Source: Allobrachymonas sp.
GTDB taxonomy: Bacteria; Pseudomonadota; Gammaproteobacteria; Burkholderiales; Burkholderiaceae_C
NCBI GenBank assembly: GCA_012036375.1
Contig: JAAUOI010000192.1
Location: forward strand, 1 to 6,163
Reading direction: 5' to 3'
DNA length: 6,163 nucleotides
In this document: positions 1 through 5,734 of the stretch, piece by piece
Layout: each line of letters opens with the position of its first letter
How positions within the stretch are numbered: position 1 is the stretch's first letter
The notes under the pieces: model-generated
What the model saw: the letters and a program-made list of their open reading frames with translations, nothing else
Told to the model about the DNA's origin: nothing
The model's database searches: none
Program-made: the position numbers and the translations under genes

Positions 1-227
1 CCCTGGCGTGGTGGTGACTTTGCCATCTTTCAAAATGATGGGTTCTTGTCGCCTTCCCAGTTCAGTGGTGAGAGCACGCCTTCGTTGAACTTCGCGCATT
101 CTTCGAGCACGGCTTGCGCCGTGTCAAAACCCGCATCTTCAAAACCGGGAATTTGGGCAATGGCATCAATGTTGGCAATGTGCTTGATGCCAAAGAGCAT
201 GTCTTTGATGGGGGCTTTGTAGGTCAT
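1..227 (-). CDS. Acyl-CoA dehydrogenase, N-terminal fragment (cut by window edge, one frameshift)
   Basis: The product begins MTYKAPIKDMLFGIKHIA and continues through VLEECAKFNEGVLSPLNWEGDKNP, the small N-terminal extension domain typical of the large (about 600-residue) acyl-CoA dehydrogenases related to the DmdC-like group. Such enzymes oxidise an acyl-CoA to the 2-enoyl-CoA with FAD and pass electrons to ETF. Only about 75 residues are visible; the FAD and substrate domains lie outside the window. The open frame stops at 30-32, but the neighbouring frame continues as ILKDGKVTTTPG, the expected family sequence, down to position 1. Adding one G to the GGG at 40-42 joins the two, so the break is probably a base lost in sequencing. 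The ATG at 225-227 has a weak AGAGA upstream. The gene is last in sight of an etfB-etfA-dehydrogenase operon, which supports the call. The acyl substrate is unknown. Confidence 0.85.
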
Positions 228-263
228 TTCGTTTGTCTCTAAATACGATGGCTCGCAGGAGGT

Positions 264-364
264 CTAGGTAACGCGAAAATCACTAAAAGTACGCGAAAAA
301 CGCGAAAATTTAGTTTTCTTTTTTGCGCTTTTCGCGTTCTTTTCGCGTTTTTAGCGTTACCTAG
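264..364. repeat. 101-bp palindromic intergenic repeat, copy 1
   Basis: This element begins CTAGGTAACGC and ends with its exact reverse complement GCGTTACCTAG. Aligning the two arms base by base, about 38 of the first 45 positions pair, so the DNA, or the mRNA crossing it, can form a long hairpin with a very short loop. Inside, ACGCGAAAA-like units recur about every 10 bases in the left arm (near 271, 281, 291 and 300) and as TTTTCGCGT-like units in the right arm. It fills most of the gap between etfA and the acyl-CoA dehydrogenase gene. It shares its termini and unit structure with the copy at 1325-1426. No open reading frame and no clear target-site duplication are seen. It looks like a REP- or MITE-type dispersed repeat; I do not know a named family for it. 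Confidence 0.85.
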
Positions 365-370
365 GTAGTA

Positions 371-1302
371 TTAAAGTTTAGAAACCAACTCAGGCACAGC
401 CGCAAACAAATCGGCTTCCAGTCCGAAATCAGCCACGCTGAAAATCGGTGCTTCTGCATCATTGTTGATCGCCACGATCACTTTGCTGTCTTTCATGCCG
501 GCCAAGTGTTGGATCGCGCCAGAGATGCCAGCAGCGATGTAGAGCTGAGGCGCGACGATTTTGCCGGTTTGGCCGACTTGCCAATCGTTGGGGGCATAGC
601 CTGCATCGACTGCAGCGCGAGAAGCGCCGAGGGCTGCGCCGAGCTTGTCGGCCAGCGGCGTCATCACTTCGTTAAATTTCTCGGAGCTGCCGAGAGCGCG
701 ACCACCTGAGACGATGATCTTGGCGGCAGTCAGTTCGGGGCGATCAAGCTTGGCGATTTCAGAGCCGACGAAGCTGCTCTTGTCGCTTGCTGCGGCTGGA
801 GCTGCTGCTTCTACCGCTGCCGAGCCGCCAGAGGCTGCCGCAGGATCGAAGCCTGTGGTGCGCACGGTGACCACTTTCACTGCATCGCCAGATTGCACAG
901 TCGCAATCGCGTTGCCTGCATAAATCGGGCGCTCGAAAGTGTCTGGGCTTTCGACCTTGGTGATGTCAGAAATTTGGCCAACATCGAGCTTGGCTGCTAC
1001 TCGAGGGGCAATGTTTTGCCCGAAGCGGTCGCAGGGAACAAGATGTGTGAATACGCAGATGCAATCGCGAGCACTTGCGCCGCTACATTCTCGGCCAAGC
1101 CATTGGCAAACTGCGCACCATCCGCGTGAATCACCTTGCTCACGCCTGCAATTGCGGCTGCGGCCGTGGCTGCTGCGCCGGCATTGCTGCCAGCAACGAG
1201 CACATGCACATCGCCGCCGCAGGCCAATGCTGCCGTCACTGTATTGAGGGTTGCGCCTTTGATCGAGGCGTTGTCGTGTTCTGCAATAACGAGGGTTGTC
1301 AT
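371..1302 (-). CDS. etfA: Electron transfer flavoprotein subunit alpha (frame interrupted once)
   Basis: This is the alpha subunit of the ETF heterodimer, which carries FAD and relays electrons from acyl-CoA dehydrogenases to ETF-ubiquinone oxidoreductase in the membrane. The product starts MTTLVIAEHDNASIKGATLN and has an N-terminal nucleotide-fold domain, an Ala-rich linker (about residues 155-173) and the C-terminal FAD domain. That domain contains SGGRALG (199-205), GASRAAVDAG (226-235), QVGQTGK (242-248) and the ETF-alpha signature LYIAAGISGAIQHLAGMK (254-271). The reading frame breaks near residue 96: FPATASGK runs into TLPLE and a stop. One extra T in TTTT at 1014-1017 restores GKNIAPRVAAKLDVGQISDI and links the halves into a normal 310-residue protein. 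The start is the ATG at 1300-1302, with AAGGA at 1310-1314; the upstream in-frame extension lacks homology. It lies downstream of etfB across a palindromic repeat. Confidence 0.95.
1014..1017 (-). other. Frameshift site in etfA (TTTT run, one base short)
   Basis: The upstream half of etfA ends in an out-of-frame stop just past this run, while the downstream half continues in the other frame without an own start or ribosome site. Lengthening the run by one base gives an uninterrupted ETF-alpha. It is most likely a sequencing deletion. Confidence 0.8.
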
Positions 1303-1324
1303 GTATAGATCCTTTAGCGTGAGC

Positions 1325-1426
1325 CTAGGTAACGCGAAAAAGCGCAAAAAGTTCGCGAAAAACGCTAAAAATACACTGCGGATTTTCGCGTTTTTCGCGT
1401 CTTTTCGTGTTTTTCGCGTTACCTAG
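1325..1426. repeat. 102-bp palindromic intergenic repeat, copy 2
   Basis: The element opens with CTAGGTAACGCGAAAAA and closes with the perfect 17-base reverse complement. The arms pair over about 45 bases with a few mismatches and a two-base slip, around a centre near 1375 (ATACACTGCGG). ACGCGAAAA-like blocks recur every 9-11 bases as in copy 1. It occupies nearly the whole etfB-etfA gap: it starts 22 bp upstream of the etfA start and ends 9 bp short of the etfB stop. Its outer 16 bases equal the left end of copy 1, whereas the interior differs by small changes, which suggests related but diverged copies. It is non-coding and lies inside a co-transcribed unit, so it could act as an RNA hairpin between cistrons; that role is inference. 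Confidence 0.87.
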
Positions 1427-1435
1427 AATTTGAAT

Positions 1436-2185
1436 TTAAATAACTTTGGCGGTGTTCTTAAGCTTGTCCACGAGCGTGGCGACATCGGGCACTTTGATGC
1501 CGGCGCTGCGCTTGGGTGGCTCGCTCACTTTGAGCGTTTTGATACGCGGCGCGACATTCACGCCGAGGTCTTCCGGCTTGAACACATCAAGCTGCTTTTT
1601 CTTGGCCTTCATGATGTTGGGCAGCGTCACGTAGCGCGGCTCATTGAGGCGCAAATCAGTGGTGATCACCGCTGGCATGTCGATAGAGAGCGTTTCCAAG
1701 CCACCATCGACTTCGCGCGTGACTTTGGCTTTACCGTCAGCGATTTCCACTTTCGATGCAAACGTGGCTTGCGGCATATCGCCCAAGGCAGCGAGCATTT
1801 GGCCTGTTTGGTTGCAATCATCATCAATCGCTTGTTTGCCCAAGATCACGAGGCCAGGCTGCTCTTTGTCCACCAAAGCTTTGAGCAATTTGGCCACAGC
1901 CAAGGGTTGAAGTTCTTCGGCAGTTTCGACCAAGATGCCGCGGTCTGCGCCAATAGCCATCGCTGTGCGCAGCGTTTCTTGGCATTGCGTAGGGCCGCAA
2001 GAGACGGCGATGATTTCAGTGGCGATGCCCTTCTCTTTCAAGCGCGTGGCTTCTTCCACAGCGATTTCATCGAACGGGTTCATACTCATCTTGACGTTGG
2101 CAATATCCACGCCCGTGCCATCCGATTTCACGCGGACTTTGACGTTGTAATCCACCACCCGTTTGACTGCGACCAATACCTTCAT
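1436..2185 (-). CDS. etfB: Electron transfer flavoprotein subunit beta
   Basis: This is the 249-residue beta subunit of ETF, which binds a structural AMP and contributes the loop that docks on acyl-CoA dehydrogenases. The product begins MKVLVAVKRVVDYNVKVRV. NPFDEIAVEEA (36-46) and GKQAIDDDCNQTGQ (116-129) belong to the nucleotide-binding fold. TTDLRLNEPRYVTLPNIM (175-192), followed by KAKKK, is the ETF-beta signature and recognition loop, with the conserved Leu and Lys residues. Length and sequence are normal and the frame is intact. The chosen ATG (2183-2185) has AGGAG at 2195-2199, nine bases upstream. The open frame extends 100 codons further 5', but that part has no ETF similarity and crosses the promoter region. 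It is the first gene of the minus-strand operon etfB-etfA-acyl-CoA dehydrogenase, with a TATAAT box and operator-like palindrome upstream. Confidence 0.97.
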   Translation of the reverse strand: MKVLVAVKRVVDYNVKVRVKSDGTGVDIANVKMSMNPFDEIAVEEATRLKEKGIATEIIAVSCGPTQCQETLRTAMAIGADRGILVETAEELQPLAVAKLLKALVDKEQPGLVILGKQAIDDDCNQTGQMLAALGDMPQATFASKVEIADGKAKVTREVDGGLETLSIDMPAVITTDLRLNEPRYVTLPNIMKAKKKQLDVFKPEDLGVNVAPRIKTLKVSEPPKRSAGIKVPDVATLVDKLKNTAKVI

Positions 2186-2281
2186 ATGCTTGCGCTCCTG
2201 ATTGACGTAAACGTAAACTAAACTTGAACCCGATTGTAGGTTGCGGTGCAGCAAAGCTGACAAGTTCTGCACAGAAACCAT

Positions 2282-2305
2282 AAAAACGAACGATCGTACT
2301 ATTTT
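2282..2305. promoter_or_regulatory. Operator-like palindrome at the etfB transcription start region
   Basis: The core ACGATCGT (2290-2297) is a perfect 8-bp palindrome. Around the same centre, G/C at 2288/2299 and AAAA/TTTT at 2282-2285/2302-2305 also pair, giving nine of twelve symmetric pairs. It starts five bases downstream of the TATAAT box for etfB, where a bound repressor would block initiation. Palindromes of this shape are typical of TetR-family regulators, which control many acyl-CoA oxidation operons in proteobacteria. The regulator is not in the window, so its identity is inference. Confidence 0.5.
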
Positions 2306-2309
2306 GTGA

Positions 2310-2315
2310 ATTATA
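2310..2315 (-). promoter_or_regulatory. Predicted -10 box (TATAAT) for the etfB operon
   Basis: Read on the minus strand this is a perfect TATAAT within CTCTATAATTC, about 125 bases upstream of the etfB start. It would put transcription initiation near 2300-2304, inside the operator-like palindrome. No good -35 hexamer lies 16-18 bases upstream (the sequence there is CCAATC-like), so the promoter may need an activator or be only moderately strong. Confidence 0.5.
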
Positions 2316-2359
2316 GAGATACAGCCCGCTTGGATTGGGGCAAGCGCTCTAATTTTGTC

Positions 2360-2375
2360 AGCCTGAAGACAGGCT
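2360..2375. other. Small perfect hairpin upstream of dctP
   Basis: AGCCTG, a four-base AAGA loop and CAGGCT form a six-bp stem. A T-rich stretch lies seven or more bases beyond on the plus strand, too distant for a standard terminator. It could be part of the dctP leader or a protein site; the function is unknown. Confidence 0.35.
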
Positions 2376-2488
2376 AGCTGCTTTTGATTTTTATGCAGCC
2401 TCTCGCTTGGGGAAAGCCATGACAGCATCACGCAAACCAGCCCGTTACAGTGCATGCACCCTTGCTCACAGACGAGCAGAGTCACATC

Positions 2489-2494
2489 AAGGAG
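2489..2494 (+). promoter_or_regulatory. Ribosome binding site deciding the dctP start
   Basis: AAGGAG lies five bases before the ATG at 2500. It selects this start, which gives a clean signal peptide, over the in-frame ATG at 2419 and other upstream codons, which would bury the signal sequence. Confidence 0.8.
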
Positions 2495-2499
2495 ATTTC

Positions 2500-3512
2500 A
2501 TGCGCATTAACACGATTGCTTTGGCTACCACCGCTTTGCTGTGCAGCCTTTCCGCTCACTCCCAAACCGTCATCACCGCCTCAAGCTGGCTGCCGCCTAC
2601 ACACTCATTGTCTATGGCGCAAAAAGAATGGTGCGATTTACTAGAGCAAAACACCAGTGGCAAGATGAAATGCAATATCTTGCCCCGCGCTGTGTCAGCG
2701 CCTCCAGGCACATTTGATGCTGTGAAAAATGGCTTGGCCGACATCAGCTACTCCGTGCAAGGCTACACTCCCGGCCGCTACATTCACACGCAAATGGCTG
2801 AACTGCCCTTCTTGGGTAATTTCTCAGAGCCGATTTCGGTGGCTTACAACAAAGTGGCCATGAAGCACCCTGCGTTCAACGCGGAGCATCAGGGCATGAA
2901 AGTGATTGCCTATTTCACACACGGCCCTGGCATGGTGTTCAACACCAAGCGTCCGATTGCCAAGGTGGACGATCTCTCCGGCCTCAAATTTCGCGTCGGT
3001 GGCGGCATGGTCAATGAGATTGGCAAGACGCTGGGTATGAACGTGACTTTGAAGCCAGCGCCTGAGTCGTTTGAATTGCTCAACAGCGGCGTGATGGACG
3101 GCACGCTCTTTCCTGCTGAATCAACCGAATCTTTCCGTATCGACAAATCATCAAACACGCCACCAGCTTTCCTGGCGGCCTGTACAACACGAGCTTTGCT
3201 TTCGTGATGAACCAAGCCAAATATGACAAATTGACGGCGGACGAAAAGAAAGCAGTAGACGCTATCAGTGGCGATGTGGCGGCCAGGATTTATGGACGTG
3301 GCTGGGACAAAGTTGATCGCCGCGCAACCGCGCTGATGCAAGCCAACAATGTGCTCATCACCAAAGCCGACGCAAAATTCGTGGCCGATGTGAAGTCCAA
3401 AACTGCAGGCTTGGAAGACAAATGGATCAAAGACGCCGAGGCCAAAGGCTTGAAGAATGCCAAGGCCGTGTTGGCTGAATTCCGAGCCGAGATTGCCAAA
3501 GCCGAAAAATAA
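2500..3512 (+). CDS. dctP: TRAP transporter solute-binding protein, DctP family (frame interrupted once)
   Basis: This is the periplasmic binding protein that captures an organic acid-type substrate and delivers it to the DctQM membrane complex. Residues 1-21 (MRINTIALATTALLCSLSAHS) form a signal peptide with a likely cleavage at AHS-Q. The mature protein has the DctP features ASSWLPPTHSLSMAQKEW (27-44), FDAVKNGLADISYSVQGY (72-89), HGPGMVFNTKRPI and LSGLKFRVGGG. In the last of these, Arg165 is at the position of the conserved carboxylate-binding arginine. The frame shifts after ESFRIDK. One extra A in AAA at 3145-3147 gives DKIIKHATSFPGGLYNTSFA, running into VMNQAKYDKLTADEKKAVD and the helical C-terminus, for a total of 337 residues, normal for the family. 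The substrate cannot be assigned; annotation as C4-dicarboxylate would be by family only. First gene of the dctPQM operon. Confidence 0.94.
3145..3147 (+). other. Frameshift site in dctP (AAA run, one base short)
   Basis: The original frame ends at TGA 3205-3207 after family-unlike residues. The shifted frame continues the DctP sequence directly from this point. Adding one A restores a full-length binding protein. It is most likely a base missed in sequencing. Confidence 0.8.
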
Positions 3513-3534
3513 ACTCGTCACTTTGAGAAAATTC

Positions 3535-3575
3535 AGGACGCGAATTTCGCGTTACTTTCGCGGATTTCGCGTCCT
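3535..3575. repeat. Short CGCGAA-rich palindrome in the dctP-dctQ gap
   Basis: AGGACGCGAAT at the left end pairs with ATTTCGCGTCCT at the right end, with TTCGCG and TTTCGCGG blocks between them. The CGCGAA/TTCGCG units and the palindromic layout match the two long copies at 264-364 and 1325-1426. The CTAGGTAACG termini are absent; GCGTTAC appears once, internally. It may be a shortened or diverged member of the same family. It ends 11 bases before the dctQ start, in the place where a ribosome site would be expected. Confidence 0.6.
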
Positions 3576-3586
3576 TGTTGTATTGA

Positions 3587-4084
3587 ATGCGCCAGCAACT
3601 TCAATCCTTGCTCGACAAACTCTGCGGTCTGCTTTGCGCGGCTGCTTTGTTTGCCATCATGGTGCTCACGTTTTTTGATGTGGGTGGCAGAAAGCTCTTG
3701 TCGAACTCCATTCCCGGTTCGCTGGAGTTGACCGAGTTGCTCATGGTGATTGTGATCTTTGCGGGCTTGCCTTTGGTCAGTGAGCGCGGAGAGCATGTGG
3801 TGTTTGATTCGCTCGATATGGTCTGGCCCGCTTGGGTGGTGAAGCTGCAAAAAGCATTGGTGCATTTGCTGTGCGCGACTCTGATGTTTGCTTTGGCGGT
3901 ACTGATGTTTAAGACGGGGATGCAGTTTGCCGAGTATGGCGAGACCACGGCGCAGCTAAAAATTCCAAAATCGCCGTTCATTTTTGGCATGGCCGCTTTT
4001 TGCGCGGTCACGGCCTTGGTGCATGCAGTTCTGGCGCTGTGGCCTCGCGCGATGCATGCGCAGGCGGAGAGTGCTGCGCTGTGA
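3587..4084 (+). CDS. dctQ: TRAP transporter small membrane subunit, DctQ family
   Basis: This 165-residue inner-membrane protein is the small permease subunit that pairs with DctM. Four hydrophobic segments are visible at about residues 12-30, 48-64, 88-108 and 130-152, the usual DctQ topology. The family block runs from FFDVGGRKL (29-37) through SIPGSLELTELLMVIVIFAG (41-60) to LVSERGEHVVFD (63-74). The frame is intact. The ATG at 3587 follows an in-frame TGA directly, so no longer start exists, yet the 20 bases before it (TTTCGCGTCCTTGTTGTATT region) contain no Shine-Dalgarno sequence. Translation may depend on coupling or on weak initiation near the adjoining palindrome. The stop overlaps the GTG of dctM by four bases, indicating translational coupling. 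Confidence 0.95.
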   Translation: MRQQLQSLLDKLCGLLCAAALFAIMVLTFFDVGGRKLLSNSIPGSLELTELLMVIVIFAGLPLVSERGEHVVFDSLDMVWPAWVVKLQKALVHLLCATLMFALAVLMFKTGMQFAEYGETTAQLKIPKSPFIFGMAAFCAVTALVHAVLALWPRAMHAQAESAAL

Positions 4085-5372
4085 TTGAAGCCTTGCTTGG
4101 ATTTGCTGCGATTTTTTTGATGGCGTTGCTGCGCATTCCGCTGGCGTTTGCCATGGGCATCGTCGGCGTGGTGGGCATGGGACTCACGCGCGGGTGGCTG
4201 CCCGCATTTGCCAGCACCGCGCAAGTCGTGCAAGAGACGGGCTTTGCCTACACGCTCTCAGTGATTCCGCTCTTTATTCTCATGGGCAATTTCGTGGCAC
4301 GGGCAGGCTTGGCGCATGAATTGTTTGCCGCAGCCTACGCTTTCATCGGCCATCTGCGCGGCGGCTTGGCGCATGCCACGGTGCTGGCCTGCGCGGGCTT
4401 TGGCGCGATTTGCGGCTCTTCCATTGCCACCGCAGCCACCATGAGCAAAGTCGCCTATCCGAGCATGAAAAAGCTGGGCTACTCTGACTCGCTGTCAACG
4501 GGTGTGATGGCCGCAGGCGGCACCTTGGGCATCATGATTCCGCCGTCCACCATCATGGTGATCTATGGCATCGTGACGGAAACCAATATCGGCAAGTTAT
4601 TTGCCGCTGGTGTCATCCCCGGCCTGCTGATTGCCACGGCGCTCATGCTGTGCATCGTGATCATGACATCGCGCGACCCGCAGCACGCACCGCCCGGCGA
4701 GAAGACGAGTTGGCCGGATCGATGGAAAGCCTTGCGCGGCATATGGGGCGTGATCGTACTGGTGATGGTGGTGCTGGGTGGGATTTATGGTGGCGTGTTC
4801 ACGGCTACCGAAGGCGCGGGTATTGGCGCTTCGGGCGCATTTTTGTTTGCGCTGGCTCGCAACAGGCTATCTTGGCGTGTGTTGTTTCAGGTCTTGGTGG
4901 AATCTGCCCGTACCACGGCAATGCTGTTCACACTCTTGATCGCAGCTACCATTTTGCCAATTTTGTGAACTTCACTGCCCTGCCCGGCGAACTGAAAGAC
5001 TGGATCACCGGCCAAGGATTTTCACCCGTGATGATTATTGCGGCCATGATGTTGATTTACGTGATTCTGGGCACGGTGATGGAAGAGCTCACGATGGTGC
5101 TGCTCACCATTCCGCTGTTTTTCCCGATCGTCACTGCGCTCGGGTTTGATCCAGTGTGGTTTGGCGTGCTGATTGTGATGGTGATCCAAATCGGGCTGAT
5201 TTCTCCGCCTGTAGGTATGAATTTATTTGTGCTCAACGCCCTGTTGCCTCAGGTGGGCTTGACCACTATTTTTCGAGGATGCTGGCCTTTTGTGGTGACG
5301 ATGATCGCCGTGTTGGCGCTGCTGATCGCGTTTCCGCAGATCAGTTTGTGGCTTCCTAGCTTGATGAAGTAG
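4081..5372 (+). CDS. dctM: TRAP transporter large membrane subunit, DctM family (frame interrupted once)
   Basis: This is the large permease subunit that carries solute across the inner membrane, driven by an ion gradient (sodium in characterised members). The GTG at 4081 overlaps the dctQ stop as GTGA and opens the hydrophobic N-terminus VIEALLGFAAIFLMALLRIP. Conserved DctM blocks are GAICGSSIATAATMSK, GGTLGIMIPPS (146-156), GVFTATEGAG (about 238-247), MEELTMVLLTIPLFFPIV and IGLISPPVGMNLFVLN. Many hydrophobic segments support a multi-pass protein of about a dozen helices. The frame breaks at TTTT 4952-4955 (IAATILPIL then stop). One more T gives IAATIFANFVNFTALPGELK and a 430-residue protein of normal length. 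Open frames starting before 4081 only read dctQ in another frame. Last gene of the operon. Confidence 0.95.
4952..4955 (+). other. Frameshift site in dctM (TTTT run, one base short)
   Basis: The upstream frame stops 13 bases beyond the run, while the next frame immediately carries the expected FANFVNFTALPGELK continuation and the C-terminal third of DctM. One added T joins them. It is most likely a sequencing deletion rather than two separate genes, because the second half has no start or ribosome site. Confidence 0.8.
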
Positions 5373-5387
5373 GCTCAAGCAGCCTAC
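5369..5387 (+). terminator. Weak hairpin over the dctM stop codon
   Basis: GTAGGCT, loop CAAGC and AGCCTAC form a perfect seven-bp stem that includes the TAG stop of dctM. No T-run follows on the plus strand, so it is not a classical intrinsic terminator; it may protect the 3' end or terminate weakly. A second six-bp hairpin GCTATG/CATAGC follows at 5404-5420, also without a T-run. Confidence 0.3.
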
Positions 5388-5462
5388 ATTAGCCCTCACA
5401 GTTGCTATGAATAGCATAGCACTCCGCGCATATTTCATGCCGGCGAACTGCCCAAAACGCTT

Positions 5463-5484
5463 AAAAATCAAGCCTTCACAGGCT
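5463..5484 (-). terminator. Possible intrinsic terminator of the coaD-ferredoxin operon
   Basis: On the minus strand, AGCCT-GTGA-AGGCT (5471-5484) forms a five-bp stem in the last ferredoxin codons. It is followed three bases later by five T residues (5463-5467) just after the TGA stop. The stem is short, so confidence is limited, but the placement at the end of a convergent operon is right. Confidence 0.4.
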
Positions 5485-5722
5485 GCAAGCGCAGAAACTT
5501 CTGATACAAGGTTTCGCGGTTTTCCTGATGCTCAGGATGTGTGTCAATGCAGGCCACCGGGCACACCTGCACACACTGCGGCTCATCAAAATGGCCGATG
5601 CATTCGGTGCACTTGTGAGGGTGGATTTCGTAGATTTCTTTGCCCATATAAATCGCCTCGTTCGGGCATTCGGGTTCGCACACATCGCAGTTGATGCATT
5701 CGTCGGTGATGCGCAGTGCCAT
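5468..5722 (-). CDS. fdx: 2[4Fe-4S] ferredoxin, YfhL/Alvin type
   Basis: This 84-residue bacterial ferredoxin carries two [4Fe-4S] clusters and acts as a cytosolic one-electron carrier; partners are not known from sequence. The first cluster motif is C9-x2-C12-x2-C15-x3-C19-P. The second is C38-x2-C41-x8-C50-x3-C54-P, with the enlarged eight-residue insert between its second and third cysteines that defines the Allochromatium-type (YfhL-like) subgroup. A further cysteine, C58, follows as in other members. The helical C-terminal tail HQENRETLYQKFLRLQPVKA also fits this group. The ATG at 5720-5722 starts MALRITDECINCDVC; a weak GAGAG (5732-5736) lies upstream, overlapping the end of coaD. It begins 12 bp after the coaD stop and is probably co-transcribed; coaD next to this ferredoxin is a common arrangement in Burkholderiales. 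Confidence 0.95.
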   Translation of the reverse strand: MALRITDECINCDVCEPECPNEAIYMGKEIYEIHPHKCTECIGHFDEPQCVQVCPVACIDTHPEHQENRETLYQKFLRLQPVKA

Positions 5723-5734
5723 GATCGCGCGCTC

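Larger units (their letters stand above)
2186..2499. other. Divergent intergenic control region between etfB and dctP
   Basis: No gene is supported in these 314 bases. From etfB outward they hold the etfB ribosome site, a small palindrome TTCTGCACAGAA (2265-2276) in the presumed etfB leader, the operator-like palindrome at 2282-2305, the TATAAT box at 2310-2315, a perfect hairpin AGCCTG-AAGA-CAGGCT (2360-2375) and the dctP ribosome site. I could not find a convincing -35/-10 pair for dctP on the plus strand. Two open frames run into this gap as 5' extensions of etfB and dctP; neither looks coding. Confidence 0.7.

Noticed and set aside
264..1426. CGCGAAAA units as a CRISPR array or tandem repeat locus
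   Set aside because: The units are about 9 bases with no unique spacers, are arranged as inverted arms of a palindrome, and are confined to two about 100-bp gaps separated by an intact gene region.
1430..2221. 263-codon plus-strand open frame opposite etfB
   Set aside because: It is a shadow on the antisense strand of a well-supported gene; the His/Phe-rich composition looks like reverse-read codons and there is no ribosome site or family resemblance.
2186..2485. N-terminal extension of etfB by 100 codons
   Set aside because: The extension runs through the TATAAT box and operator candidate, shows no ETF similarity, and the ATG at 2183-2185 has a good AGGAG and gives the standard length.
2407..2499. 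Upstream start for dctP
   Set aside because: It would place about 31 polar residues before an obvious signal peptide; the AAGGAG at 2489-2494 supports the ATG at 2500.
3601..4233. 210-codon minus-strand open frame over dctQ/dctM
   Set aside because: It is antisense to two conserved overlapping transporter genes; the composition is unlike a real protein and it has no own context.
4650..5372. A separate second membrane protein gene after dctM
   Set aside because: Only the part after 4955 resembles a protein family, and it is the C-terminal third of DctM; the earlier part is the dctM region read out of frame, and no start or ribosome site is present at the junction.
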